Assembly: GCA_000708835.1 (NCBI GenBank)
Contig: DF237742.1
Coordinates: 1-32,510, forward strand
Direction of reading: 5' to 3'
DNA from: Klebsormidium nitens
Lineage: Eukaryota; Streptophyta; Klebsormidiophyceae; Klebsormidiales; Klebsormidiaceae
Length of the DNA stretch: 32,510 nt
The first letter of the stretch is position 1. Each line of letters begins with the position of its first letter. The translations under genes and the position numbers were made by a program. The notes below the pieces were generated by a model. It searched no databases. It saw only the letters and a program-made list of their open reading frames with translations, and was not told the origin of the DNA. Shown here in pieces: positions 1 to 11,916 of this stretch.

Positions 1-5
1 CTTAC

Positions 6-74
6 TTGTTTCGAGTAACTTTGGACGGCTCGATCGACGCCGTCGGAAGCTCCGATCTCTTCTTGAGCGATCAT
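6..74 (-). CDS. Probable first coding exon of a divergent gene (partial)
   Basis: Read on the minus strand, an ATG at 74 opens 23 codons (MIAQEEIGASDGVDRAVQSY, then SKQ) that end at a GTAAG splice donor formed by bases 5-1, in phase 0. The reading frame stays open upstream of the ATG, but no other in-frame ATG is visible, so 74 is the likely start. The rest of the gene lies beyond the left edge. The gene is divergent from starch synthase I, leaving about 240 bases between the two start codons. I do not recognise the protein. The exon is short, so a chance open frame beside a chance donor is a real alternative. Confidence 0.35.
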
Positions 75-315
75 ATGGATGGCCAAGATACGCCGAGAGC
101 TCTGCAATGGCCCTGAGCTCGCCAGGTGTCCGAGGAAGGAACTGATGGTCAGTGTGGAGCGCCAGCGCAATGCTGATTCCTGCCGGCGCCGGCCAGCACT
201 GCAGATGGCAGCAGTGAAAATATCAAACGTCGGAGCAGACTGCAAATCAGCATTCTTTTGAAGGGAAAAGGGTGGAGGAAGGCACACCGCAGGGAGCTGC
301 AAGGGGGCCTTTACA
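75..315. promoter_or_regulatory. Divergent intergenic region before starch synthase I
   Basis: This gap of about 240 bases lies between the divergent start codons at 74 (minus) and 316 (plus). It must hold the starch synthase I leader, and probably both promoters. I see no TATA box at a convincing position and no clear repeat. ATG triplets at 75 and 79 would lie in the leader if transcription begins that far upstream. Confidence 0.3.
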
Positions 316-3300
316 ATGGAGTGCGTCGCCCTGAGCTCGCGCTGCTGTCAGGTCCTCGCTGCGACGCCTTTCTCGCGTCGGTCTCAATCTCGCGCACCTG
401 CTCGATACACAATCCCATTCCCCACTTCATCTGCATTCCACAGGAACCTGCTGCAGATTACTGTCCCTCACCCAAGGCACAACGCTTCGTCGAGCAGAAA
501 AGGGATTGTGGCCACACTTGCTGAAGAGGAGAAGCCCAATGCAGGGCCGTGGTCTGTGAGGAACGACTTTGACAAGGACTATGTGCTGGTTTCGGAGGAT
601 GCCGATGAGATCGCAAAGGAGATCGAGAAGGTGGAGCAGGAGAATGCCCTGCTGAGGAGTAGGCTGGCGGACGTTGACAAGCATGCAAAGGAGACAGCTG
701 AGGACAGGAAAGACAGGATTGATGTGGACCACCCTAGGTTGGATGCGCGCCCGCCACAGGGGCAAGAAGAGCAGGCCGTGTCTGAGCAGGCCGTGTCCGA
801 GCAGGTCACATCTGAGCAGGTCGTGTCTGAGCAGGCAGTGGCCGCACCACCCGCACCCCAGGAGAGCGCACCTCCAGGTAGATCTCGTTGGCCAACCAGT
901 TGCTTCCTGCTTATCATCATCTTCTCTAGGCGCTACCTGTTTCACAAACCTCTCACATTTGATGCACCAGTTTTGTCGCTGGTTTCTGCGGCGGTCGATG
1001 TTGCACTTTCTTCTGCTCTTGGTAGATTGTGATTACTGAACTAGTAGTAAGCTCATGCCATCTTAGGGCTGTGATTGCCACTGGACACCAGCAGATCTGA
1101 TCTGACAGATCTTACTGCAATGCCAATGGTTACATCTGCATGTAATTTGGGCAAGCGCCCGGTCTACCTCCTATGTAGTCGGCGACGGTGAAGTTGTTTA
1201 CTTCGATCTTTGGCATACCAGTCTGGCAGAAGTCTTGGCTGAAGGGGAGGTTGCTTGGTGCTGGGGTTGACATTGGAGTTGCCGGCTTGGATGTGAGTTG
1301 AAGGCTGAAAGTGCAGATCTGATAAATTTGGCCGATCAGATCAAAGAAAGTGAGTGGCGCCTCTCGGACATCCAATTGCCGAGTTAAGGAAACCCTCGTT
1401 TGAAGTTCGTTGTGGTGTTGATTAGGTTTCGTTACAAGGGCAGCTTTCATTCACATGCTGCAGAGCATTTGTATGCCACTGCAATTGGGAAGCTGTTATT
1501 CCCTACTTAATGGAACATTCTTAGTTAGCTTGCGGCAGCTTTTGTTCCTGACGATTCAGTTTCTTTGATCTCTAGAAGCATCTGCAACTTTTCTCGAGCG
1601 ACAACAAAGACGTTTGAGTAAACTCCAACAATGCTTTATGTAGAGCAACCGAAGGGACGACCTGGCTGCTAATTATTGCAACTGTTGAATGCTTCAGCAG
1701 CAGATGTGCCAATGATCCTAAAATAAGCGCCCGTCACTGACTTAGCAATTTTGCAGAAAAGCAAGCGACTTTCTACTGTTTTGCAATCTTGGCGGTCGCC
1801 CGCTTTGTTCTCCAGATGGGAAGCAGTGTACCAGCGTTTCTATGAATGCTGTTGCTCCAGCAGCATGGTTGAGATGTTACGCTAGTTTCTTGAAATTGAC
1901 TAACTGATTGTAATCTCTTGTGGGGGATTTTGTGGGCCTGGATTTGGAACAGTGTGCTGCTGAGTTTCTCAGGCATAGGCCTGTCCAGGTAGTAAAGTAA
2001 GTTTCTTATTGCACGTTGGAAGCAGGAATATTTAACAACCCCTGACACAATGGTAATCTCAGATGAAGTCTAGAAGGAGAGTGTCTAGCTGCGTACATCA
2101 CACTCCTTCAGGATATGAGTCCTTTGCAGAAACCTTCTAACGTGTCTCCTTACCAACCTTCTAAAAGGAACGTCTACATTTCCATACACATGAACATATT
2201 CCTATCCGCCTTTCAATGTTGCTGCTTGGCAACCCTCCGGCTCTTATCTTGGCCCCAATTGATTCTCCACTAGGTCATCATTTGCAAGGCTTTGTCTCTC
2301 GCAGGCCCCGCCTCGTCTCCGCCAGAGAAGGCCCCTGAGCAGAGCCTCGAGCAATCCACCCTCGCACGCATCCAGCAAAAAGACAAGACCGCCAAGGCCG
2401 AGAACCCCATCAGCATCGTGTTCGTGACGTCGGAAGTTGCGCCCTACTCCAAAACGGGGGGGCTCGCTGATGTCATCGGCTCGCTCCCCCCCTCTCTGGC
2501 GGCGCGGGGGCACCGAGTCATGGTTGTCTCCCCCCGCTACATGAACGGCGTGACGGACCATCTTTACAAGGGCGCACTGGATGCAGACACGAGGATCCAG
2601 ATTGGGTGCTTTAACGGGTCGCACGAGGTGGCGTTCTTCCACGAGTACAAGGACGGGGTCGACTGGGTGAGTGGGCTTTAGTACTCCCTTTTCGTTTGAA
2701 TCAGTTATGATTCGACCCGTGGTGGCGCATCTGCACGAGCGGAGATACACATTCAAATGACTCAGGGGACGTGCTGAAGTCCTCCAGACTCCCTTTTACA
2801 TTGTTGAGGTGATGTGGCCTCTGGTTGTTGAAACGGGTAAAGGATGGGATGCGTGCATGATGGTATACTTGTTGGAATAACCAGGGGTGAAGAAGTGGTG
2901 AAGGAGAGGACTTGTTCTTTGAAGACTGTCACAATGCCACTGTGTCGACCAAGCTGAGGACCCGCATAACAGTGACATTGTCTATCGCTGGTCCCGTCGC
3001 GGAGGAAGGAATCCGCTTTTAGAGTCAGGGCTTTGGACGAAGCAGAGCTGAAAATCAGTAGCAATCCAATAGTACAAAGATCTGATCAGTCTTCAACAAA
3101 GAGAAAGCTCTGGGGCAAGCCCGACCACTAAACCCAGTTATGCAGAAATGAAAGACTTCGACTTTTTCCATCAACCTGTTGTCCAATTATCTCGAAGTCA
3201 GTCTGATAAGGGTAGTTTGTTGTCTGTGCAGGTCTTTGTTGACCACCCCTCTTACCACAGGCCAGGCAACCCCTACGGCGACACTCGTGGTGCTTTTGGA

Positions 3301-6300
3301 GACAACCAGGTAGGCTCTATATTGGACTTGCATGTAGCCAGAAGGTGATTGATATTATGCAGCTCTGCTGGCTTCACAAGATGGAGGGATGACGTGTCAA
3401 AGATTCTCTCCGCTTTGGATGACCAGCAGCTACGTTTCCGAAACCTGATTACAAGGTTGCGGCAAACGTTCGACGTAGGAAGCGCGAAGCTGTACCTCTT
3501 GCCTCAACCGGCTGAGGTCCGGCTTCAATCCTGTAGTTCTGATCCGTGACAGTAATCGTTATTCTTCCATGAGCTAGCAGAGCTTCCAAGATTGAGAGCT
3601 AGAGTGAACAGGAGGATCGTCCTGAATCTTCGACAGTCGTCCTTCTCACCTACCTTCTTTTTTGTTTACTTAGATCCGTATTGCTTCCCTTTCGCAGTTC
3701 CGCTTCACCCTGTTGTGCCTGGCCGCCTGCGAGGCCCCGCTCGTCCTTCCTTTCGGTGGCTACACGTACGGAGAGAAGGTCCTCTTCTTGGCCAACGACT
3801 GGCACGCCAGTCTGGTGCCTGTGTAAGTCAGACATCCAAGCTTCCCTCCTAGTTTCTTAGAAGGGTCGCGATTTGATGGATGTCTTCCAAAAATTGGACA
3901 GTGTCAAGGATTTGACATCTGACAACTTCGGACGGCAGTCTGATGACAACGTGCATCGCGGTAAAGAAACTCGAATGAGTGGGTCAACACGTAGTGGTTA
4001 GATGCTTATTCATGAGGACCTAAGTAGCAAGTCGAGAAGAGTCACAGGAGCCGTTCCTTTTGAGCCTAAGAGAGCGTCTCTATTGTCATTCCACTGCCAT
4101 GCGTTGGAGTGGTCTGTTGAGGCGGTCAGAGAAAGGAGACGAGCAGTGGCATACGGAGGCATATGCGGCGGGCCTGGACTGATGGCTCTAGAATCCCGGC
4201 AGGCCTGAGATCTCGAAAGGCAATGCGCGCAGTTTGGCTGTACACAAGGCGTACCAAAACAAAGATCCACCGTTTTCGTTCGAAGAATGCACCGCTGGTT
4301 AAGGGTTTACCTGAAAGTGTACTGCCCGTGGTTGCCAGGTATGTCGCCGCGAAGTACCGCCCCTATGGAGTGTACAAGGACGCCCGCACCATCCTCGCTA
4401 TCCATAACCTGTCCCACCAGGTGAGGCCCTTTTGCACCTCTGGTTTTCGTATGAAGGTAATGCTCGTCAAGAATAAAGCGGGGCACTGGAACCCCACACC
4501 TAACCGCACATGTGTCAAAAGCGTCTGCGTTACCTTGATCGCCCTTAACCTTAAAAGGATCATTTGCAAGCTTCTTACTTTCTCACCTGCGCCGGGGCCT
4601 TCCTTTCGGCAATTGGGATCGCCTGCTGCGAAGCAACGGACCCACAGTAATAACCAGAAACACGGGACGTGCCCTTGGCTTAAGACGCGGGAGTGGAGTG
4701 CGGCCAACTTTTCAGTGCACGGGCGTCTTCTAAATCTGACTCAATGAATCTGAGTCTCTGAAATCTGACTCTCTTGAGTCTGACTCACTGAATCTGGCTT
4801 TCTCAAATCTGACTTCACCTTGTCTGCAGGGCGTCGAGCCCGGTGTGACGTTCAGCAACCTGAGCCTCCCCTCCGAATGGTACGGCGCGCTTGAGTGGGT
4901 GTTCCCCGAGTGGGCCCGCAAGCACGCCTTCGACAAGGGCGAGGCGGTGAACCACATGAAGGGGGCCATCGTCACGTCCGACAGGCTCCTGACAGTCAGC
5001 CAGGTGCGCACCCCTTCCGTTGAAGACCATTTGGTCCAAAATTGGTGGTGCCTTAATTGAGTCTGTAAGCTGTGTTTGTAAGCTGTGTTTGAAGGGTCTA
5101 TTTTGGCAAGAAGCTAGGTCTCTCGCCATGTACGGCCGCAGACGGCCATCATTCTGCCCGGTATCGATGCTAATGTTTGTAGTCTATGCTCGACGGGTCG
5201 AGTACCCTTCGAAAGCTAGATTCTTTGTCTCTGATGGTTTCGCGACAATCTGCTGGACAAACACTTGATATGCCCACGATCAGTAATCTTCTTCCATTGA
5301 TCCTATGAACCTCGGGTTTTCAGCCTTGAGCATCTATTGCCTGAAATCAATTAGCCTGAAATCGATTAGATTGGCCGCTACAGGACGTGTGCTGGAACGG
5401 ACAACACTTGCATGAAATGTTGATCGGTCTTCCGCGGTGTGCGTTGGTTGGACTTGGGTGTGGTGCGGCTAGGACGGCAGTGGGCGTCCTGAATGCTTCG
5501 TAAGGGAACCGAATAGTGCGCCTTTCATTGGCCCAGTTAAAAAGCTCTTGGCTGGCTTCTCCAGGGGTATGCTTGGGAGATCACCACTCCGGAAGGCGGC
5601 TGGGGTATGGACGGCCTCCTGCGCAGCCGAGCATCAGTACTCAACGGTGAGCGCGATAGCATGGCGTTCTTTGCACGTTTTCCTCTTTCAAGTCCCTTCT
5701 TCGGTCTCTGTCCCTCTTGCTAGCTTTCAGAAGAAGCAGAATCTGGGACAACGCGTTTAAGCGGGTTCGTAACCTCGAAGACGTAGCCACAAGTTATCCC
5801 TAAGCAGCACAGGTTTCAACGCATCGTTGTCTTTAAAGTGCTGCAGCTCCGCGCTCGTGAATCCGTTCTTGCATTCCCTCCCAATATCCCCTCGTTTTCC
5901 AGGAGGAATCGATCCTGAATCTAAATGAGTTGACCGCTCTTAGTCCTTATCCACGTCCCAATTTCGATACTCTAGTTTTTGGAACAGCGTGATGGGAGTC
6001 GCCGTCTTTCCAGAGTCTTTCCAGAGTCGTCTCAGGAAAGCGTTTAGACGAGTCTTCCTTCGACCTGCAGGCATCACGAACGGGGTGGACATTGACGACT
6101 GGAACCCAGCGACAGACAAGCACATTGCGTCACAGTACACCTTGGAGGATCGGTCTGGAAAGGTGGGAGACGGTTTGCGTGCTCTTACAGCATCCCGGGT
6201 GTTCACCTCCTTTTCAGACTTGTGTGCCACTTAACCATGTGACCCGGGTAGTTCTCGACGAGAGGCACTGTTTAGACTGTCGACCAAGCAAGTCGACTGA

Positions 6301-9300
6301 GTGCAAATTCGTCGTTTCAATGGAACCCCTTTCTTAGCACGGAAATCTCTGAAAAAATCTCGGAGAAAATTGGGTTTGTCTAACAGAAGACGATCATCAC
6401 ATGGTGAGGGGCAGTGAAGATGCAAGTTTGCAGCCATTTGCATTCTTAACCTTCTACTTCACCCACATTAATGCAAACGAAGTGAATGTGCAGGCGGAGA
6501 GTAAGGCGGCACTGCAAAAGGAGCTGGGCCTACCGGTCCGACCGGATGTGCCTTTGGTGAGTGGTCCGAACGATTGTTGATGCTCCACTGCAGGATTTTC
6601 ACGCCTGCAAATGTTGTTGGAAGGACTTTTTGTCTCGCCGTCCTTGCTCAGAAGATCATCCACTGAAAGGGAACCAATCGTTTGACGGGCTCGGTAATAT
6701 TTGATGTTTGGTTCCCTGTTCACAATGATAAGTGAAGCCTGTATCATATTGTCTGACGTCAGGCCCTGATCCGCATACTTAAACGACGTCGGTCCACTGT
6801 TCCTTCCTGAAGGCCGGGCTGAGGTTCAAAGTGTGTCTGGAGTCAACATCCTTCCTGATCACAGTGATAGCCAACAATATGTGTTGGATGCAACACGACT
6901 CAGGGCTACAGCTTTACCAGTACCTCAAGTGTTGCAAGTGAGGTATGGCAAGAAAGTGGAAGGTCTCTTAGTCGGCGACGACCTTGCAGCCCCTGACTGT
7001 CCTCATGATACTACCAGAGATTACCTCTGTCCTTTTTAGAATCCCGCATTGATGTCGCCCTTGTTACCTTCTTGCAGATTGGTTTCATTGGGCGGCTAGA
7101 TTATCAGAAGGGGCCCGATCTCATCCAGGCCGGCCTTCCAGAGCTGATGACCGACGACGTCCAATTTGTGAGTGCTCCCACCTATGTTCAGTCTTCTTCG
7201 CCTGGCTTGTTGATCGGAATGCAGGAAGCTCCAATGAAGCACGCAGAGGTGTCGGAGAGCTCAATGTTCATGCCTTTCAAAATCTGTCAGAAGCAGTCCT
7301 TGCTCGCCACCAAATTCAGCATGCTTTGAATCCTCCTCGTAATATGGACGTCGTGCGAGGAGCTTGCAGGCAGGGCATGTGTTCGCAAAGCGACTTCCCA
7401 GAATTGCGTGAGACTTGGAAGCTCGACTTTCTCGTGAAGGCTCGAGCCCTGAACCCTCGTTGGCTTTTGATAGAGAATGTATAGGGGGCGCAAAAACCGT
7501 CCCATTGATACATTGAACAATAAGCCCCATGAACACCGAGAAGACAGTGTTGACACAGGTTGGGTTGCTTCACAGGGTGTGGGTGCAGAGCGCGTCGTGT
7601 TTGCGTTAGGTGCTTGGTCAGGTTGAGGGTTTACTGTTTACCGGGCTTGCTGTTCCCCAAACCGAGAAATTCATTATGCGAAATCTGTGTTCAGGTGATG
7701 CTGGGGAGCGGGGACACGGCCATCGAGTCATGGATGGCGTGGGCGGAGACCACGTACCGGGACAAGTTCCGCGGCTGGGTCGGCTTCAGCGTGCCGGTGG
7801 CGCATCGAATCACAGCAGGGTGAGTGTCCGCTGATCCGATTCAGCTGCTTAAAGCGGGAGACAGCAACTAGGGATTACGGCGAGTCCACTTCGTTGTTAA
7901 GCGGCTTTGGTCGCACCAAAAGTACATTCTGGAGCAGTGACTCGGCGACCATTTACGTGGGGATTGAGCGTTTAAAGTCGCCAAAACGTTGGAGATCCGG
8001 AGATGCCCTTTCTCAGGTGGCCAGGGGGTGCTTGAAGTTGCAGGAAGGGTTTGACAGGGCAGTCGGCTTGCAGCAGACAGAGCTGCCTTTCGGGATTCCA
8101 AGCAAGAGTGTCGCGGCCCGGCAGCTTATGACCGGTAGTAGCAGCGTTTGCGAGCAGCTACTTGAGCGATGGCTATCCACGCTCCAAATGTCCCGACAGG
8201 TTCTGCTGCCGTCGTGCTGATTTCAAGAACATCTGCATTTGGAAAAGTTCGACGGACTTGCCGGAGTGTGCTTGAATCTGGTGGCGCACAAGGGCAGTTA
8301 CCCGCTTGGCGTTTTGGCATGTCGGCGAGTCCTTCCACGCTACAAAAGTAACATCAGACAATCCAAGGTGCCAAAAATTCGGACGCTGACGTGTTCTGGA
8401 CCAAACCGTCGGATCTCCCAACTTTTGATGCGTTCTAGTGTTGACGACTTGGTTCTTGATTTCGCTTCAGGTGCGACATTCTCCTGATGCCGTCCCGGTT
8501 TGAGCCGTGCGGCCTCAACCAGCTGTATGCCATGCGGTACGGAACGGTGCCGGTTGCGCACTCCACTGGCGGGCTCAGGGTAAGGGTTTCGATGTGCTTT
8601 TGTTCTATGGTAGCCAAATGATTGAAATGTTTAACGTCAGCTTCCGCAGATTCGTTCAAACAACAAGCCTTCCCTGCGAGCAAAAGTGGTTGCTTCAGTG
8701 GGCCTGTTTGAGGGGGGGGCCTGTATAGCATCTTTTGGCCAAAAAAGGTGAAATATATGCAGTCCGGTTGGATGCCCTTCTTGCCAAAATGGCAATTGGA
8801 GAGTTTCTTTTGGAACATGATTTCGTGGGGGTAGATTGCAACTCTTACCATGCCTTCAAAGAATGTCGGTGCGATCTCAAGTGGTCGAAGATACTTTCAT
8901 TGCGTGCTAGAGCTAGAACAGCGTACACAATTCCCTGAAGTCGCCACACGTTCCCTACTTGCATGCTTCTGCATTTACGTTCCTTTGCTGAGCCCCTGTC
9001 CACGCGCAATCGTTGCCTGGACGTTTCTCCCCACAGGACACGATTCAGGACTTCAGCGCTCTCGCAAACAACAAACAGGGCTCTGGAACAGGGTAGCTCA
9101 TCCAAACCTTTTTCTGTTTTTCAACACTCCTTCGGGAGATCTTTATCCCTTTCCACGAATCCTTCGTCACTGGGTTTGCTGCTGGTGCTGGCACGCAGGA
9201 CACGATTGAGACTTACAATCCGTTCGGCAGTGGTCGGGGAGGGTCAGGGACCGGGTAAGCTCTTAACCGTACACGTAACCCTTGGATTGCTCGCATATCT

Positions 9301-10696
9301 GTGGTCGTTGGTAGGGTTACCGGGATGCCAAGGTTCTGGGCCAACTCAAAACAAGGCCGGTGATAAGCCTCGCTTTCGCTTGTGTGCCTGATTACAGTTC
9401 AGCGCACTGTTACATGCGCAGTTTGAAGTCCAATGGTACCCGACATATAAGCGGCAACAACCAAGCTGCAGAAATAAAAGGGTCTAGTTCCGAATGACGT
9501 CAGTTCGCTTTCGTACGAGATATTAAGCCTGGGCTTCTCAATTAATTGCTGTCGGTTTCTTCAAGCATTTCTTTCCGGCTCACCCAAGGGTCTGTCCAGA
9601 GTCTTGTTGAGCACTTGTGCCGGGCGACCTAAGGCACGTTCAAGCTGCCACGCGGTTCGATCATTCCAAGAAGGCAACTGTGTTAAAAGCTGTTGCCGCA
9701 AGGAAAGACAAAAGTGCGTGCACAAACGCATTCGCTTGCTCCAACAGTAAAGAGAGACCTGGGTCTTCTTTAAATCTGGCTTCACAGCCTGGTTTTCACA
9801 GCTTCCGTGTTTGGCAGAGCCTGAATCAGGTTAAGAGGCGCATCGAGTGTCGGTCAAGGAAGCAATCAGGTCGTCCAGCTTTCTGATAGTATCAATACCC
9901 TAGCTATATGGGTGGGTACTGATGTTTTCCTCTCCAAGGCTTCTCTTTACCCGAGCGCCCCTTTGACTATGTACTTACGTCTGCCGCAGGTGGACGTTTT
10001 CGCCTTTGACTAAGGAGGCCATGATGTCGGTAAGTTCACCCAGTGATTCTCCCTAAGTGACATCAGCTTTTCGTGGAGACAAACCATGTTACAGACAAGA
10101 GACAATAATGCCGACGTCTTTTGAACTCACTGGACCTCTAGACTATCACCTGGGGCGCCTTGCAGCTACGTCTTCGTGCCTTTCTATTATGGTCAGGAAT
10201 GTTTGCAACCCTTAGAACTTTCCATCCGCGGATCTCGAACGTCTTCATTGCAGAAGCCGATGCTCTCGCTAGTTTCGTTATACGATGCACAACGGTCATC
10301 ACGCTCGTCTCAACTCAAGTCAAGATCGTTTGGAGCCTGTCTAGATCTATAGTCCTGAACAGATCGTGCATTTCAACGGTCTAATTGTGACAAAAGCCTC
10401 CGGATCCAATCCTTTTCGTTTTTCTATGGCAGCAAAGACAAAATGAACTTATCTATCTCGACGGCTTCTACTCCTCAAGTATGGGAGTCCCTCGTACACT
10501 ACACAGCAATAACAAGCTCGTTCCGCTTTCCGCTCTGCAGGCGCTGTGGACCGCCATCTTCACGTACCGGAATCACCCCGAGTCCTGGGAGGGCATCATC
10601 GAGCGCGGCATGGAGCAGGACTTCTCCTGGAACCGGGCTGCGCTCCAATACGAGCAAGTCTTTAACTGGGCGATGATGGACCCCCCGTATGCATAG
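316..10696 (+). CDS. SS1: Soluble starch synthase I, plastid precursor (GT5), 15 exons
   Basis: Transfers glucose from ADP-glucose to the non-reducing ends of alpha-1,4-glucans during plastid starch synthesis. Exons: 316-877, 2305-2666, 3232-3309, 3698-3822, 4339-4420, 4830-5003, 5565-5646, 6071-6162, 6494-6556, 7078-7167, 7695-7819, 8471-8579, 9199-9254, 9990-10029, 10541-10696. All junctions are GT-AG, phases agree, and they total 2196 bases (731 residues). Residues 1-60 resemble a transit peptide. Residues 95-137 are coiled-coil-like and 153-175 are a short repeat. The GT5 domain starts near 222, with SKTGGLADV (ADP-glucose-binding Lys237), then [29 protein letters not shown] at 541, FEPCGL with catalytic-type Glu623, and STGGLR ending at 648. 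SSI rather than SSII is indicated by [29 protein letters not shown] and FMDPPY-like C-terminal signatures. At 731 residues it is longer than Arabidopsis SS1 (about 650), mostly in the N-terminal arm. An alternative exon 13 lies at 9037-9092. Confidence 0.95.
769..843 (+). repeat. 15-bp coding minisatellite in starch synthase I exon 1
   Basis: About five tandem copies of a 15-base unit encode EQAVS-type pentapeptides (residues 152-175: [25 protein letters not shown]). The units differ by a few bases each. The repeat sits between the coiled-coil-like segment and a Pro/Ala-rich linker ahead of the catalytic domain. Unit length is a multiple of three, so copy-number change would keep the frame. 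Confidence 0.85.
4732..4818 (+). repeat. Intronic minisatellite of CTGAC-bearing 14-16-mers
   Basis: Six degenerate tandem units of 14-16 bases, starting at 4732, 4747, 4761, 4777, 4791 and 4805, share the core AATCTGACTC. The array occupies the 3' end of starch synthase I intron 5 and stops 11 bases before the acceptor AG at 4829. Most units contain CTGAC, which fits the CTRAY branch-point consensus, so the array could supply several branch points. Confidence 0.8.
5064..5089 (+). repeat. 13-bp perfect tandem duplication in intron 6
   Basis: The unit TGTAAGCTGTGTT occurs twice head to tail, 60 bases downstream of the exon 6 donor in starch synthase I. Each unit contains GTAAGC, a good donor match. 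Using either one would extend exon 6 through an in-frame TGA, so they are probably decoys or neutral. Confidence 0.8.
5340..5369 (+). repeat. 15-bp tandem duplication in intron 6
   Basis: Two adjacent 15-base units, CCTGAAATCAATTAG and CCTGAAATCGATTAG, differ at one base. They lie inside starch synthase I intron 6. No function is suggested beyond local slippage or duplication. Confidence 0.8.
9037..9092 (+). other. SS1: Alternative exon 13a of starch synthase I
   Basis: A second version of exon 13 lies 106 bases upstream of the version included in the main model. It is preceded by a good acceptor (pyrimidine-rich TTTCTCCCCACAG) and followed by a weaker donor, GTAGCT. It is 56 bases long, exactly as long as exon 13b (9199-9254), and enters in phase 0 and leaves in phase 2 as 13b does. 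It encodes [19 protein letters not shown] against [19 protein letters not shown] in 13b: the two ends match and the middle differs. Including both would shift the frame, so they behave as mutually exclusive exons. 13b is closer to the plant SSI consensus (NPF/NPY) and has the stronger donor GTAAGC, so it is probably the default. A decaying duplicate is the alternative. Confidence 0.7.
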
Positions 10697-11916
10697 GAGC
10701 CCAGGACCGTATGCATAAGAGCATGTCACAGTCAGGCCTACGGTGTGTTGATGAAGAAGTGTGTTTTTGCGATCTCGGAGTGAGTGACGCCACGGTTTTG
10801 GAGGTATTTTTAAGTACAGAGAGGTGCATGTTTCCATAAGGTGCCGGCTTCCGGTTCGGCAAGTAGACAGGGAATTTAGATGTCGAAGCTCCTTGTCTGC
10901 TCCAAGTTAAGCTGTCCTGGTCGGTTCCAGTCAAATCAACCTGAAGGCAATGTCTGCCAGTCAGTTTCTGGCCGGGGACTCCTAGAACATCTTGAAGGTT
11001 TCCTGCACTTGTAAGCTTGCGGATGCTGACACGATCCAAACCTCTCGTCTAAGCGAGACCTTAAGTTGGTTGGCCGGATGCTGTTGGGTCATGCGGTAGA
11101 ATGCGACGAGTTGCACTATGCAGAGCCAGCCCCAACGTTCATGTTAAATTCTAAACAACTGCTCACATACGTCATGATCAAATGTCTTCAGCTACCTCCT
11201 TAAGCCGGTCGAACTTGACTACAATGATGAGCGGCCCGCGCGTGCCGCTTCATGGTTGCATCATGCATGGCGCCTACTAATGGCAGCTCGAGCCCGGCCT
11301 GTGTCACCCGGCGAGTCCATCGGTTGATGATCGATTCCGCGAGTTTCTCAAGAAAATGGAAAACTTGAAATCGAGACCAGCGCAATGCCGAGTTGTACAG
11401 CCTGCCAGCCATGATCGATTTCAGTCGACATGCATCCGGTTGCATTGCGCTTGATGATATCCACATGGTGGCGGCATGTGTTTTTAGCAATCACGGTATG
11501 CATGTGTACATGTCACGATGGCAGACAGTGACGAAATTGATGATCGTGTTAAAAATCAGCAACTCTTTCCTGTTCTGCGCCCAGCGTGGCCCACTTGCTG
11601 ATATGTCCTTTCCAACGGTGTCGAATTGTGTTTCGAGTCCACGGCTTTGGTAAGGTAAGTCGTGGACGGTGCTGCAACGGCATGTTGAAAGTTCCTAATC
11701 AAACATACATTGATAGATTTGTCATGCGCTGAATTACATAGCTCAAGACACAAACAGCTTGTTACAAGAGACGCATGCGCAAGTAACATAATTTGCTGGC
11801 AGACGCGTTGCAATGTGGACTGAAAGTCGATGCATGAAATTAAGGCCGTAAAAGGCCGCAAGGGGACTTCTACAGCTCAGTCGCGTTAAAAAAAGGGCTT
11901 GCAGATCAAGCTTGTA
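10697..11916. other. Convergent intergenic region, no gene seen
   Basis: This region separates the stop codons of starch synthase I (plus) and the pirin-like gene (minus), so it should hold both 3' untranslated regions. Open frames here are short and show no splice-supported continuation. I searched the minus strand for the missing pirin C-terminal block (a GPFVMN-like motif) and did not find it. No RNA gene or mobile element is recognised. Confidence 0.5.

Noticed and set aside
9016-9034. TGGACGTTTCTCCCC upstream of exon 13a as a duplicate of exon 14 (W-T-F-x-P)
   Set aside because: The match is about nine bases plus a pyrimidine tract needed for splicing; it has no donor and no continuing similarity.
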